Origin: JANNGZ01 sp031404155
Lineage (GTDB): Bacteria; Pseudomonadota; Gammaproteobacteria; Burkholderiales; Burkholderiaceae_C
DNA: 21,000 bases
Assembly (NCBI GenBank): GCA_031404155.1
Contig: JANNGZ010000152.1
Span: forward strand, 1 to 21,000
Direction: 5' to 3'
Part shown: positions 7,357 through 14,927 of the stretch, piece by piece
Position numbering within the stretch: the stretch's first letter is position 1
Layout of the letters: the number at the start of each line of letters is the position of its first letter
The notes under the pieces: generated by a model
Seen by the model: the letters and a program-made list of their open reading frames with translations, nothing else
Told to the model about the DNA's origin: nothing
Databases searched by the model: none
Translations under genes and position numbers: made by a program

Positions 7357-8952
7357 TCAGCGCCCCGGCATCCGGCCGATGCGCTGCGAGCGCACAGCGG
7401 CCTTGGGCACGCGGACCGTCGATGACAAGCTCGCCGAGAGCGGCCCCTCGCGCCCCGCGGCCACCGGCGGGCAGGTGCCGTTGGCGCGCAGGTACAGCGC
7501 CGCTGCGAGCTGGCCTTCGGCCGGGTCGCCGAGCGCGCGGTTGAGGTCGTCGCCGGCGGTGCAGCCGGCCACGTTGTTGGCCGCGGCGCTGCTGCCGCCC
7601 GGCACAAAGCCGTCGGCGTACTCGCCGAAGCCTTTGGCGTTGACGCCCTTGAACTCGATCGGGAAGTACGACACGCCGCAGTTGTCCTGGCCATAGAAGC
7701 CGTAGGGCTTGCCGCAGCTGGTGCCGCCGATCAGGCGCACATCCACGTCCACCCCGCGCAGGCCGTTGATGATCGCCTCGCTGGCCGAACAGGTGCTCGC
7801 GCTGGTCAGGATGTAGACGCGGCCGAGGTTGAGCGTGGGCAGCGGGCTGGTATTGGTGCAGTCGAAGTTGCTGTTGGGCAGGCAGGACTGGTTGAAGAAC
7901 GGGGTGTCGCTGTTCTCCGCCTGGCGCTTGCTGTTGAACACCAGGCGCTCGAAGACCTTGCTGGTGTTGGTTGGGGTGCTGGTGCGGGCGCTGCCGGCAA
8001 TCATGTAGGCCACCTCGCTGGCCAGGAAGACGTAGCCGCCGCTGTTGTAGCGCAGGTCGAGCACCAGGTCGCTGACACCCGCGTCGCGCAGTTGCGTGAA
8101 GGCGTTGATCAGCGGCTGCTCGGCGGTGAGCAGGTGGTCGTTGAAGAGCAGGTAGCCGACGTTCTGGCCGGCGATCGGCAGCACCGTCGGCGCGGACGCC
8201 GCGGTCAGGGTCACCGCGCCCGCGTTCAGGCTGCGGTTGATGCTGGTGCCGCTGCGGCTGAAGCTGAAGCTGTGGGCGCCGCCGCTGGCCGGGTAGAGCG
8301 CGGCATACAGCGCGTCCAGGCCGCTTTGGGTGCCGGTGTTGACCGAGACGCCGTCGGCGCTGACCAGCGTATCGCCGCGCCGCAGGCCCTGGGCCTCGGC
8401 GCTGGAGCCCGCATGCACGAAGGCGATGCGGATGTTGCGCGGCACCTGGTCGGAGACGAAGGCCCATTCGATGCCGTAGCCGACGAAGGAGCCGGAGTTG
8501 AGCAACTCGTCCCACAGGCGGGTGGGGTAGCTGAAGCTGAACTCGTCCTTGAGCTTGCCGGTGGCGGTGATCGCGGGTGACTTCAGCGCATTGAAGTAGG
8601 CGTCCAGCGCGCCGTAGACGTCGCTGGTGCTGCTGTAGGCGGGCAGCGCAGCGTCCACCGAGGGCATTTCGCCGAACCAGAGGTACTGGCGCTCGACATG
8701 GTCGCGCGCCCAGGCCTTTTCGTCGCCGAGGCTGCCCAGCGTGGTGGCCGCGCTGGCGTCGGCGCGGTAGGGGTTGGTGGGTGCGCAGGACTGCGCGGTG
8801 ACCGTGGCCACCGGCGGCGGCACCGGGTCGGCGGCACCACCGCCACCGCCGCCGCAGGCGCTGAGCAGCGCGGCGGTGACGACGATGCCCGCGCGGCGCG
8901 CGAACTCAACGGTGACGCCGGCCTTGCCAGCGCTGGTTTGCTTGTTGTCCAT
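7357..8952 (-). CDS. S41 family (C-terminal processing type) peptidase, predicted lipoprotein
   Basis: This 531-residue protein has a lipoprotein signal ending LLSAC at Cys33, followed by a glycine run and a proline-rich spacer, so it is probably membrane-tethered in the periplasm. A PDZ-like region (NIRIAFVHAGSSAEAQGLRR and GDTLVSADGV) lies at about 173-203. The S41 catalytic region contains TSASTCSASEAI at about 383-394, with the nucleophile in the Ser-Ala-Ser389-391 stretch, and Lys415 in GGTSCGKPYGF, the spacing expected for a Ser/Lys dyad. The mature part has eight cysteines besides the lipobox one (for example 56, 357, 365, 388, 413 and 425), suggesting disulfides. ATG 8952 is chosen because GGGAGAG precedes it and the signal peptide begins there; an in-frame upstream extension lacks both. 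It lies 73 bases after the phosphoesterase gene. Substrate unknown. Confidence 0.87.
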   Translation of the reverse strand: MDNKQTSAGKAGVTVEFARRAGIVVTAALLSACGGGGGGAADPVPPPVATVTAQSCAPTNPYRADASAATTLGSLGDEKAWARDHVERQYLWFGEMPSVDAALPAYSSTSDVYGALDAYFNALKSPAITATGKLKDEFSFSYPTRLWDELLNSGSFVGYGIEWAFVSDQVPRNIRIAFVHAGSSAEAQGLRRGDTLVSADGVSVNTGTQSGLDALYAALYPASGGAHSFSFSRSGTSINRSLNAGAVTLTAASAPTVLPIAGQNVGYLLFNDHLLTAEQPLINAFTQLRDAGVSDLVLDLRYNSGGYVFLASEVAYMIAGSARTSTPTNTSKVFERLVFNSKRQAENSDTPFFNQSCLPNSNFDCTNTSPLPTLNLGRVYILTSASTCSASEAIINGLRGVDVDVRLIGGTSCGKPYGFYGQDNCGVSYFPIEFKGVNAKGFGEYADGFVPGGSSAAANNVAGCTAGDDLNRALGDPAEGQLAAALYLRANGTCPPVAAGREGPLSASLSSTVRVPKAAVRSQRIGRMPGR

Positions 8953-8955
8953 GGT

Positions 8956-8962
8956 CTCTCCC
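8956..8962 (-). promoter_or_regulatory. Ribosome-binding site fixing the S41 protease start
   Basis: On the minus strand GGGAGAG ends three bases before the ATG at 8952, and a further AGAGGG lies just upstream. It supports this start over the longer open frame beginning at 9090. Confidence 0.6.
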
Positions 8963-9007
8963 TCTTGCGGATATTTTTGCAGCCGCGGCGATTCTGGGAG
9001 CGCCTTT

Positions 9008-9026
9008 GCGCGCGCAGAACGCGCGC
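9008..9026 (-). terminator. GC hairpin at the end of the phosphoesterase gene
   Basis: GCGCGCG (9008-9014) and CGCGCGC (9020-9026) form a seven-pair stem with a five-base loop, overlapping the last base of the phosphoesterase stop codon. There is no T-run, so it may act as an RNA-stabilising end or a Rho-associated stop. Confidence 0.35.
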
Positions 9027-10483
9027 TAACCCGAGGGCTGGCGTGCAAAAGTTGCACCCGCTGGCGCGGCCTTGCGCGCGCGCCGCGCACTGACCCCCAC
9101 CACCGCGAGCGCGGCGAGCACGGCCAGATCCCACCAGGCCTCGTCGAACAACATGCCCAGGTCGTGGTGCGATACCGCGCTCAAGCAGAACCATGCACTC
9201 GGTACCACCAGCGCTGCCAGCGCCAGAGTGAGCGGGTGGTCGCTGCCGCCTCGGCCTGCGCGCCCGCGTTCGAGCCGGCTTTCGAGCCGGTAGTGCCGCA
9301 CCAGCATCACCGCCGCCACGCCGAGCAGCAGCGCCAGCGCGCCGGCGGTGACGACATGGCGCATCGGGTACAGGCCCGAGAGCTGGGCGGCGATGCGGCC
9401 GAGCTCCTGCAGCAGTTCGTCGAAATCCAGCTGCATGTTGGCCGCGAACGCGAACAGCAGCCAGGCGATGCCGCGCCAGAGCACACGCGAATGCCGCTCG
9501 CGCAGCGCCCTTGCGGTGCGAAGCGCCGCCAGCGCGGCCAGCGCGTAGAGCGCGGTGAACAACCAGTGGCGCACGCTGAACTCGAACAGGCGCGGCGTCC
9601 AGCCGCGCAGGCCGGGCACCGAAAAGGGCTCGGCCGGCGCCGGCGCCACCAGCACGCGGGTGTGGGTCAGCGCGTCATGCTCGACGCGGAACAGCCGGTA
9701 GTCCACCGGCGAGCGGTCGAAGCTGCTTGAACTGCCGGCCACCACCACGAGCTGGATGCCGTCGGCGGTTTGCGCGGTGTGGGTGCGGTGCAGGTGGCCG
9801 GTGAGGATCCAGCGCACCCCGTGCTGTCGCGCCAGTGCGAGCAGGCGCGCTCTTGTTTCAGGCGGCCAGTTGGCGCCGTCTTCGGCTTCGCGCTCGTCGT
9901 CCACGAACGGCGGACGGTGTGTCACCAGCACGATGTGCTTGCGCCCGGCGGCGCGCTGTGCCGCCAGGCTGCGCTCGATGAACAACCACTGCGCCGCGTG
10001 TTCGGTGGCCGAGATGCGGCGGTCGCGTGCCGTCTCCGAGTTCACCACCACGAAGGCGCAGTTGTTGAACACAAACTCGTAGTAGTCGGGTCCATGCCGT
10101 TTGCGGTAGGCGGCCAGCGACGCCAGGTCGACGATGTCGTGGTTGCCCGGTGCGAGCAGGAGCTTGTTCTGCACCCGGCCCGCTTGCCACGAGAACAGCC
10201 ATTGCTGCCACAGGCTGCGGTCCTGCACCAGGTCGCCGGGCACCAGCACCAGCGGCATGCGGTGTGCGTTCACGCTGTCGACCACCTGCCCCAGGCGGCC
10301 GACATCGGCGTATTCGCCCCCCGGGCCGTAGCCGATCTGCGGGTCGCCGAGCAGCGCGAACTCGAAGGGGCTGAAGGACGACTGCGCTCTCGCCGTACCA
10401 GCCGTCGCGAGCACCAGGAACAACGTGAGCAGCACCGCGACGAACCCGCCTGCACGAACCGGCCGCAGAGCTTCGGGGCTCAT
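9026..10483 (-). CDS. Calcineurin-like metallophosphoesterase with C-terminal membrane domain
   Basis: This 485-residue protein begins with a hydrophobic signal or anchor ending ATAGTARAQ, so the enzyme domain should be periplasmic. The metal-binding motifs are in order: GDPQ (46-49, in place of the usual D-x-H), PGDLVQD (82-88), GNHD (113-116), VTHRPP (187-192) and GHLH (229-232). After about residue 305 come several membrane segments. They include QLDFDELLQELGRIAAQ at 351-367 and a late segment with SHHDLGMLFDEAWWDL, both closely patterned like the neighbouring membrane protein at 10539-11153. The start is supported by GGAGG seven bases upstream. The Asp-x-Gln replacement of the first motif could affect metal binding. 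It is probably co-transcribed with the membrane protein and S9 peptidase upstream. Substrate unknown. Confidence 0.83.
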   Translation of the reverse strand: MSPEALRPVRAGGFVAVLLTLFLVLATAGTARAQSSFSPFEFALLGDPQIGYGPGGEYADVGRLGQVVDSVNAHRMPLVLVPGDLVQDRSLWQQWLFSWQAGRVQNKLLLAPGNHDIVDLASLAAYRKRHGPDYYEFVFNNCAFVVVNSETARDRRISATEHAAQWLFIERSLAAQRAAGRKHIVLVTHRPPFVDDEREAEDGANWPPETRARLLALARQHGVRWILTGHLHRTHTAQTADGIQLVVVAGSSSSFDRSPVDYRLFRVEHDALTHTRVLVAPAPAEPFSVPGLRGWTPRLFEFSVRHWLFTALYALAALAALRTARALRERHSRVLWRGIAWLLFAFAANMQLDFDELLQELGRIAAQLSGLYPMRHVVTAGALALLLGVAAVMLVRHYRLESRLERGRAGRGGSDHPLTLALAALVVPSAWFCLSAVSHHDLGMLFDEAWWDLAVLAALAVVGVSARRARKAAPAGATFARQPSG

Positions 10484-10538
10484 CAGGCAACCTCCGTGCT
10501 TCGCACTGCGGTATTCGCCTTGGGAACGGCCCTGTGGC

Positions 10539-11153
10539 TCATGCGCTCGCCCGGTCGGTGCGCACCGTGGCGCGCCAGGCGCCGATGCCGATCAGGGTGC
10601 AGCCGAGCAACTCCATCAGCCAGGCCGAGTTGTCGAGCAAGGCGTCGAAGCCGCGCAGGTGCTGGAAAGTCGCCGCGCGCAGCAGCACAAAGCTGAGCAC
10701 GACCGCGAGCCCGCTCGCCGGCAGCACGATGCGCCGCGCCACATGGCGCAGCCACCAGCCCAGGCCGAGCGCCGCGGCCACGAAGCCCAGGCCGAGCAGC
10801 ACGATGAAGCCGCGTTGCGCGCTGCGGCGCCCTTCATACCAACCCTGCGCGCGCGCCATGTCGCGCGCCAGCTCGGTCATCAGGGTTTGCAGGTCGAGCT
10901 GTTTGTTCAGCGCCAGCAAGGCCATCAGCACCGCGAGCAGCGCCCACCAGGTCGCGAGCCGGGCCTGGTAGCGCGATTCCTGCAGCACCGATTGGGCGAG
11001 CGCGCGGCGGCCGTAGTCGCAACTCCGGTATGCGCGCCAGCACAGAAAGGCGCAGGCGGCGTAGACCAGGCAGACGAGCCAGCCGACGAAGGTCGGGTCG
11101 CCCACCGCCAGGCGCCAGCGGTCGTCGTCGAGCATCGTGCCGGTCGGCCGCAT
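10539..11153 (-). CDS. Conserved multi-pass membrane protein of unknown function
   Basis: I do not know a function for this 204-residue protein. It has about five hydrophobic segments, near residues 22-40, 66-82, 114-134, 143-160 and 176-193. The most striking motif is NKQLDLQTLMTELARDMARA (83-102), followed by QGWYEGRRSAQRG. A second is LLRAATFQHLRGFDALLDN near 157-175. The C-terminal half of the adjacent phosphoesterase has the same arrangement, suggesting a homologous membrane domain. It starts nine bases after the S9 peptidase stop, so co-transcription is likely. An internal ATG at 11135 (MLDDDRWRLAVGDP) is an equally good start, since neither has a strong ribosome-binding site. Confidence 0.75.
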   Translation of the reverse strand: MRPTGTMLDDDRWRLAVGDPTFVGWLVCLVYAACAFLCWRAYRSCDYGRRALAQSVLQESRYQARLATWWALLAVLMALLALNKQLDLQTLMTELARDMARAQGWYEGRRSAQRGFIVLLGLGFVAAALGLGWWLRHVARRIVLPASGLAVVLSFVLLRAATFQHLRGFDALLDNSAWLMELLGCTLIGIGAWRATVRTDRASA

Positions 11154-11162
11154 CGTTTGGGC

Positions 11163-13247
11163 TCAGGCGGGTGTTGAGCGCGCGGCGCGCGCCTTGCCCG
11201 CGCCGCCATGGCTGCGCAGCCAGGCGAAGAACTCGGCGTACCAGAGCTGGCTGTTGCGCGGTTTGAGCACCCAGTGGTTCTCGTCGGGGAACCAGAGCAG
11301 CCGCGCGTCCACAGCGCGCGCCTTGAGCGTGTTGTAGTAGGCCAGCCCCTGCGCATCGGGCACGCGGTAGTCGAGCGCGCCGTGGATCACCAGCGTGGGC
11401 GTTGTCATCGCCGCCGCAAACGCGTGCGGGCTCTGCGAATTCACCTGCGCCAGGTTGTCCCAGTACCAGGCGCCGAGCTCCTGCGCATGCCAGGCCCAGG
11501 CGTCGTCGGCGAACATCGCGGTCCAGTCGAAACAACCGGCATGGCAGATGTACGCGGCGTAGCGGCCCGCCGGCACATGCCCGTTCATCCAGGCCACCAT
11601 GAAGCCGCCGTAGCTGCCGCCGGTGGCGTAGACGCGCTTGCGGTCGACCCAGGGTTTTTTCAGCAGCAGGTCGGTCGCGGCCTCGACGTCCTGCAACTCC
11701 AGCGCACCCCAGCGGTGGCTGATGCTGTCGAGGAAGGCGTAGCCGAATCCCGACGAGCCGTGGTAGTTCACCGCCGCCACCAGGTAACCCTGCGCTGAGA
11801 AAGTGGCCGCGTTCCAGCGGTAGTGCCAGGAGTCGCCGAAGGCGGTGTGCGGGCCGCCGTGGATCAGCTGCATCAAGGGGTACTTCTTACCCTTGTCGAA
11901 GCCGGGCGGCAGGTGCAGCCACATCTGCACCCGGTCGCCCTGCGCGCCTTCGATCCAATGCTCCTCGACGCTGCCGAGGTCGAGTGTGGCGAGCAGCCTG
12001 TCGTTGAAGTTTTCGACCCGCAGCGGCGCGCCGCCGGGCGGGTGCGCGTGCACTCGCGCCGGGTGCAGCGCGGCGTCGGCCACGCTGAGCAAGGTGCCGG
12101 CGCGTTTGTCGAAAGCGATCACGCTGCCGCCGGCCACCACCACCTCGGCGCGGCGGTCGGAAAGGTCGAAGCGCCAGAGGTGGCTGCGGCCCTGTTGCTC
12201 GGCGGTGAAGAGCAGCGCCAGGCCGTCGTCCTCCCATTGCAGCGGCGCGTGCACCGCGTGGTCCCATTCGGCGCTGACCACGTCCCAGCGGCTGTCGTCC
12301 AGGTCGAGCACCGCGAGCTGGTCGGGCATGGTGTGCTTGACGCCCTGGTGGCTGGCGGTGAAGGCGATGCGATCGCCCTCGGGGCTGTAGCGCGGCGCTT
12401 CGAGGTTCCAGGCGGCGTCGCGCACCAGGCTGCGCACCCGGCAAGTCGCCACGTCGATCTCGGACAAGGCCAGCCGCGCGTCGGCTCGCTTCTCGGCCGA
12501 AGGGTCGTGCGCAAAGACGATGTGCCGGCCGTCGGGCGAGATGTCGAAGCAGTCGGCGCCGGGCTCGCGGCGGTAGAGCTCCAGGTCGCTGCCCTCGAAC
12601 AGGTCGGTGAGCTTGCCGCTGTCGACATCGAGCACCAGCAGGTGGGCCACGCGGCCCATCGGCAGGTTGTGGTCCCAGTGGCGGTAAAAACCTTCGGAGG
12701 TGGCGTAGCCGGTCTCCTTGCGCTCCTTGAAGGCCTTGTGCTTTTTTGCCTGCGCGTCGGCGCCTTTGAGTTCCGGCCAGACCCACGACACCAGCGCAAT
12801 GCGTTTGCCGTCAGGGAACCAGCGGAAGGCCTGCACGCCGGTGGCCACATGGCCGATGCGCCGCGCCTCGCCGCCGTCGGGCGCAATGACGTAGAACTGC
12901 GGCTCGTCGTCCTTCGTGCCTTCTTGCTCACGCTTGGCAATGAAGCCGATCCACTCGCGGCCACTGCCGTTGTCAACCCGCTTGCCGCCGCGCTTGCCAC
13001 CCTGCTTGCCACCCACGCGGTGCGGGCTCCAGCGTGGCTGGCCGTCCTTCTCGCCGCAATGGGTGAGCGCGCGTGGCGCGCCGCCGAGGGTGGAGAGCAG
13101 CCACAGCGACGCGCTGGATTTGTTCTCCGCCATCGACGACCGCGTGACCGCGACCACGGCCTGTGCGCCGTCGGGAGCCAGGCTCACCGCGCCGACGCGG
13201 TCGAGCTTCCACAAGTCGTCCACCGTGATCGGGCGCTTCCTGGGCAT
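11163..13247 (-). CDS. S9 family (prolyl oligopeptidase / acylaminoacyl-peptidase type) serine peptidase
   Basis: This 694-residue protein has an N-terminal beta-propeller part with repeated WD-like blades (for example DCFDISPDGRHIVFAHD and APRYSPEGDRIAFTA). A C-terminal alpha/beta-hydrolase domain holds the triad Ser545 in GGSYGGFM, Asp626 in LDYRVP and His658 in ENHW. Enzymes of this type cleave short or N-acylated peptides, usually in the cytoplasm; no signal peptide is seen, in agreement. MPRKRPITVDDLWKLDRVG is taken as the start because AGAGAAG precedes it. An in-frame ATG at 13286 would add 13 residues encoded largely by a 13-base tandem duplication. The lysine/glycine insert KQGGKRGGKR in the propeller is low complexity. 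The next gene begins nine bases downstream. Family assignment is firm; substrate is unknown. Confidence 0.9.
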   Translation of the reverse strand: MPRKRPITVDDLWKLDRVGAVSLAPDGAQAVVAVTRSSMAENKSSASLWLLSTLGGAPRALTHCGEKDGQPRWSPHRVGGKQGGKRGGKRVDNGSGREWIGFIAKREQEGTKDDEPQFYVIAPDGGEARRIGHVATGVQAFRWFPDGKRIALVSWVWPELKGADAQAKKHKAFKERKETGYATSEGFYRHWDHNLPMGRVAHLLVLDVDSGKLTDLFEGSDLELYRREPGADCFDISPDGRHIVFAHDPSAEKRADARLALSEIDVATCRVRSLVRDAAWNLEAPRYSPEGDRIAFTASHQGVKHTMPDQLAVLDLDDSRWDVVSAEWDHAVHAPLQWEDDGLALLFTAEQQGRSHLWRFDLSDRRAEVVVAGGSVIAFDKRAGTLLSVADAALHPARVHAHPPGGAPLRVENFNDRLLATLDLGSVEEHWIEGAQGDRVQMWLHLPPGFDKGKKYPLMQLIHGGPHTAFGDSWHYRWNAATFSAQGYLVAAVNYHGSSGFGYAFLDSISHRWGALELQDVEAATDLLLKKPWVDRKRVYATGGSYGGFMVAWMNGHVPAGRYAAYICHAGCFDWTAMFADDAWAWHAQELGAWYWDNLAQVNSQSPHAFAAAMTTPTLVIHGALDYRVPDAQGLAYYNTLKARAVDARLLWFPDENHWVLKPRNSQLWYAEFFAWLRSHGGAGKARAARSTPA

Positions 13248-13264
13248 CGCGGCTTCTCTTTCTT

Positions 13265-13290
13265 GCGGTTCATTCTTGCGGTTCATTCTT
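13265..13290. repeat. 13-base tandem duplication upstream of the S9 peptidase
   Basis: GCGGTTCATTCTT occurs twice head-to-tail at 13265-13277 and 13278-13290. Each copy supplies an ATG on the minus strand (13273 and 13286). Only the 13286 one is in frame with the peptidase. Confidence 0.85.
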
Positions 13291-13324
13291 GCTCTTCATT
13301 CGCGCCGCCTGTTTGTGGGCGCGG

Positions 13325-13342
13325 CGGCCGCTATCGCGGCCG
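13325..13342 (-). terminator. Hairpin overlapping the GNAT stop codon
   Basis: CGGCCGC (13325-13331) and GCGGCCG (13336-13342) form a perfect seven-pair stem with a four-base loop that includes part of the acetyltransferase stop codon. No T-run follows. It may reduce read-through into the S9 gene or stabilise the upstream message. Confidence 0.35.
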
Positions 13343-13921
13343 TTCGAGCTGCCAGCCTAAATGGGCTTGCACCGTCGGCCACTCGGCCGCGGTGATGCTG
13401 TAGACCGCGGTGTCGCGCAGCGCGCCGTTGGCGCTGCGCTGGTGGCTGCGCAGGATGCCGTCGAGCTGCGCGCCCAGGCGCTCGATCGCGCGCCGGCTCT
13501 GCGTGTTCAGGCGGTGGGTGCGGAACTCCACCGCGATGCAGCCGAGCACCTCGAACGCATGGCGCAGCAGCATCAGCTTGCATTCGGTGTTGAGCGGGCC
13601 GCGCTGCACCCGTCTCGCGTACCACGTGCTGCCGATCTCCAGGCGCTGGTTCGCCGCGTCGATGTTCATGTAGGTCGTCATGCCCACCGGCGTGCCGCCG
13701 GCGTCGAGCACGGTGAAGGGCAGCATCGAGCCGGCGGCTTGCAGCGCCAGGCGCCGCGAAATCTCCGCGGCCATGCCTTCGGGCGACGGGATCGCGGTGT
13801 ACCAGAGCTTCCACAACTCGCCGTCGCGCGCCGCGTCGCAAAGCGCGGCCTGATGCGGCGCGGCCAGGGGCACCAGCGACGCGTGCACGCCGCGCAACTC
13901 GACCGGCTCGGGCCAGGGCAT
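13331..13921 (-). CDS. GNAT family N-acetyltransferase (RimJ/RimL-like)
   Basis: This 196-residue cytoplasmic protein has the RimL-like GNAT pattern: a beta-strand pair with GTPVGMTTYMNID near residues 76-88, then EIGSTWYARRVQRG and NTECKLMLLRHAFEVLG, and a C-terminal acetyl-CoA-fold helix TQSRRAIERLGAQLDGILR. Such enzymes move an acetyl group from acetyl-CoA to an amine, often a protein N-terminus or small molecule; the acceptor here cannot be read from sequence. The ATG lies 11 bases after the moxR stop, so the two genes are very likely one transcript. Confidence 0.85.
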   Translation of the reverse strand: MPWPEPVELRGVHASLVPLAAPHQAALCDAARDGELWKLWYTAIPSPEGMAAEISRRLALQAAGSMLPFTVLDAGGTPVGMTTYMNIDAANQRLEIGSTWYARRVQRGPLNTECKLMLLRHAFEVLGCIAVEFRTHRLNTQSRRAIERLGAQLDGILRSHQRSANGALRDTAVYSITAAEWPTVQAHLGWQLERPR

Positions 13922-13932
13922 GAAACGGGGGG

Positions 13933-14775
13933 TCAGCGGTTGTGCCGCTGCATGAACACCAGCTTCTCGAACAGGGTCACGTCCTGCTCGTTCTTGAGCA
14001 AGGCGCCGACCAGCGGCGGCACGGCCACCTTGTCGTCCTTGCTGTGCAGCGCCTCGGCCGGGATGTCCTCGGCTACCAGCAGCTTGAGCCAGTCGAGCAG
14101 CTCGGAGGTGCTCGGCTTTTTCTTCAGGCCGGGCAGGTTGCGCACGTCGTAGAAGTTCTTCATCGCCGCGGCGAGCAGCTCTTTTTTCAGGTCGGGGAAA
14201 TGCACGTCGACGATGCGCTGCATCGTCTGCGCGTCGGGGAACTTGATGTAGTGGAAGAAGCAGCGGCGCAGGAAGGCGTCGGGAAGCTCCTTTTCGTTGT
14301 TCGAGGTGATGAACACCACCGGCCGGTGGCGGGCCTTGACCAGCTCATGCGTCTCGTAGACATAGAACTCCATGCGGTCGAGTTCGCGCAGCAGGTCGTT
14401 CGGGAACTCGATGTCGGCCTTGTCGATCTCGTCGATCAGCAGCGCCACCGGGTGGTCGGTGGTGAAGGCCTGCCACAACACCCCCTTGACGATGTAGTTG
14501 TGGATGTCCTTCACCTTCTCGTCGCCCAACTGGCTGTCGCGCAGCCGGCTCACCGCGTCGTATTCGTACAGGCCCTGCTGCGCCTTGGTGGTGCTCTTGA
14601 TATGCCACTGCAGCAGCGGCATGTTCAGCGCCGCGGCCACCTCTTCGGCGAGCATCGTCTTGCCGGTGCCGGGCTCGCCCTTGACCAGCAGCGGGCGTTT
14701 CAGGGTGATGGCGGCGTTCACCGCGAGCATCAGGTCCGGGGTGGCAACGTAAGCGTCGGAGCCTTGGAATTTCAT
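13933..14775 (-). CDS. MoxR-type AAA+ ATPase
   Basis: This 280-residue cytoplasmic ATPase has Walker A GEPGTGKT at 33-40, Walker B LLIDEID at 112-118, sensor-1 region FITSNNEKELPDAF near 155-168 and arginine-finger-like RR at 170-171. MoxR ATPases act with vWA proteins as chaperones that insert cofactors or remodel enzyme complexes. The best partner in the window is the CoxE-like gene at 4773-5945, unusually about 8 kb downstream. It heads the minus-strand run and is divergent from the cytochrome c gene. The shared upstream region carries a symmetric promoter-like palindrome. Identity is clear; client unknown. Confidence 0.9.
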   Translation of the reverse strand: MKFQGSDAYVATPDLMLAVNAAITLKRPLLVKGEPGTGKTMLAEEVAAALNMPLLQWHIKSTTKAQQGLYEYDAVSRLRDSQLGDEKVKDIHNYIVKGVLWQAFTTDHPVALLIDEIDKADIEFPNDLLRELDRMEFYVYETHELVKARHRPVVFITSNNEKELPDAFLRRCFFHYIKFPDAQTMQRIVDVHFPDLKKELLAAAMKNFYDVRNLPGLKKKPSTSELLDWLKLLVAEDIPAEALHSKDDKVAVPPLVGALLKNEQDVTLFEKLVFMQRHNR

Positions 14776-14829
14776 CGCGTCGGGGCGCCGTGGCGGCGCG
14801 CTTGATGGGGGGATAGGCGGGGCCGGGCC

Positions 14830-14851
14830 AGTATAGGGGCACCCCTATAAT
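14830..14851. promoter_or_regulatory. Symmetric palindrome with divergent -10-like boxes between moxR and cytochrome c
   Basis: TATAGGGG-CA-CCCCTATA (14832-14849) is an 18-base near-perfect palindrome. Its right end forms TATAAT (14846-14851) on the plus strand towards the cytochrome gene; its left end forms TATACT (14835-14830) on the minus strand towards moxR. No good -35 boxes are seen at 17 bases. It could be two back-to-back promoters, an operator, or both. The AT-flanked G/C tract resembles sites of CsoR/FrmR-type repressors, but no such gene is in the window. Confidence 0.45.
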
Positions 14852-14927
14852 CGCCCGCTGCTTTGAGCACCCCTGCGCGCTGTCGCGTATGCGACGCATG
14901 CACCCGTCCAACCCCTCGGTCCGAACG

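Noticed and set aside
14780..14800. Small GCGCC/GGCGC hairpin in the moxR leader as a riboswitch
   Set aside because: Five pairs in very GC-rich DNA with no conserved riboswitch elements is not enough.
13960..14805. 287-codon plus-strand frame opposite moxR
   Set aside because: It mirrors a clear AAA+ gene on the other strand and has no recognisable domain.
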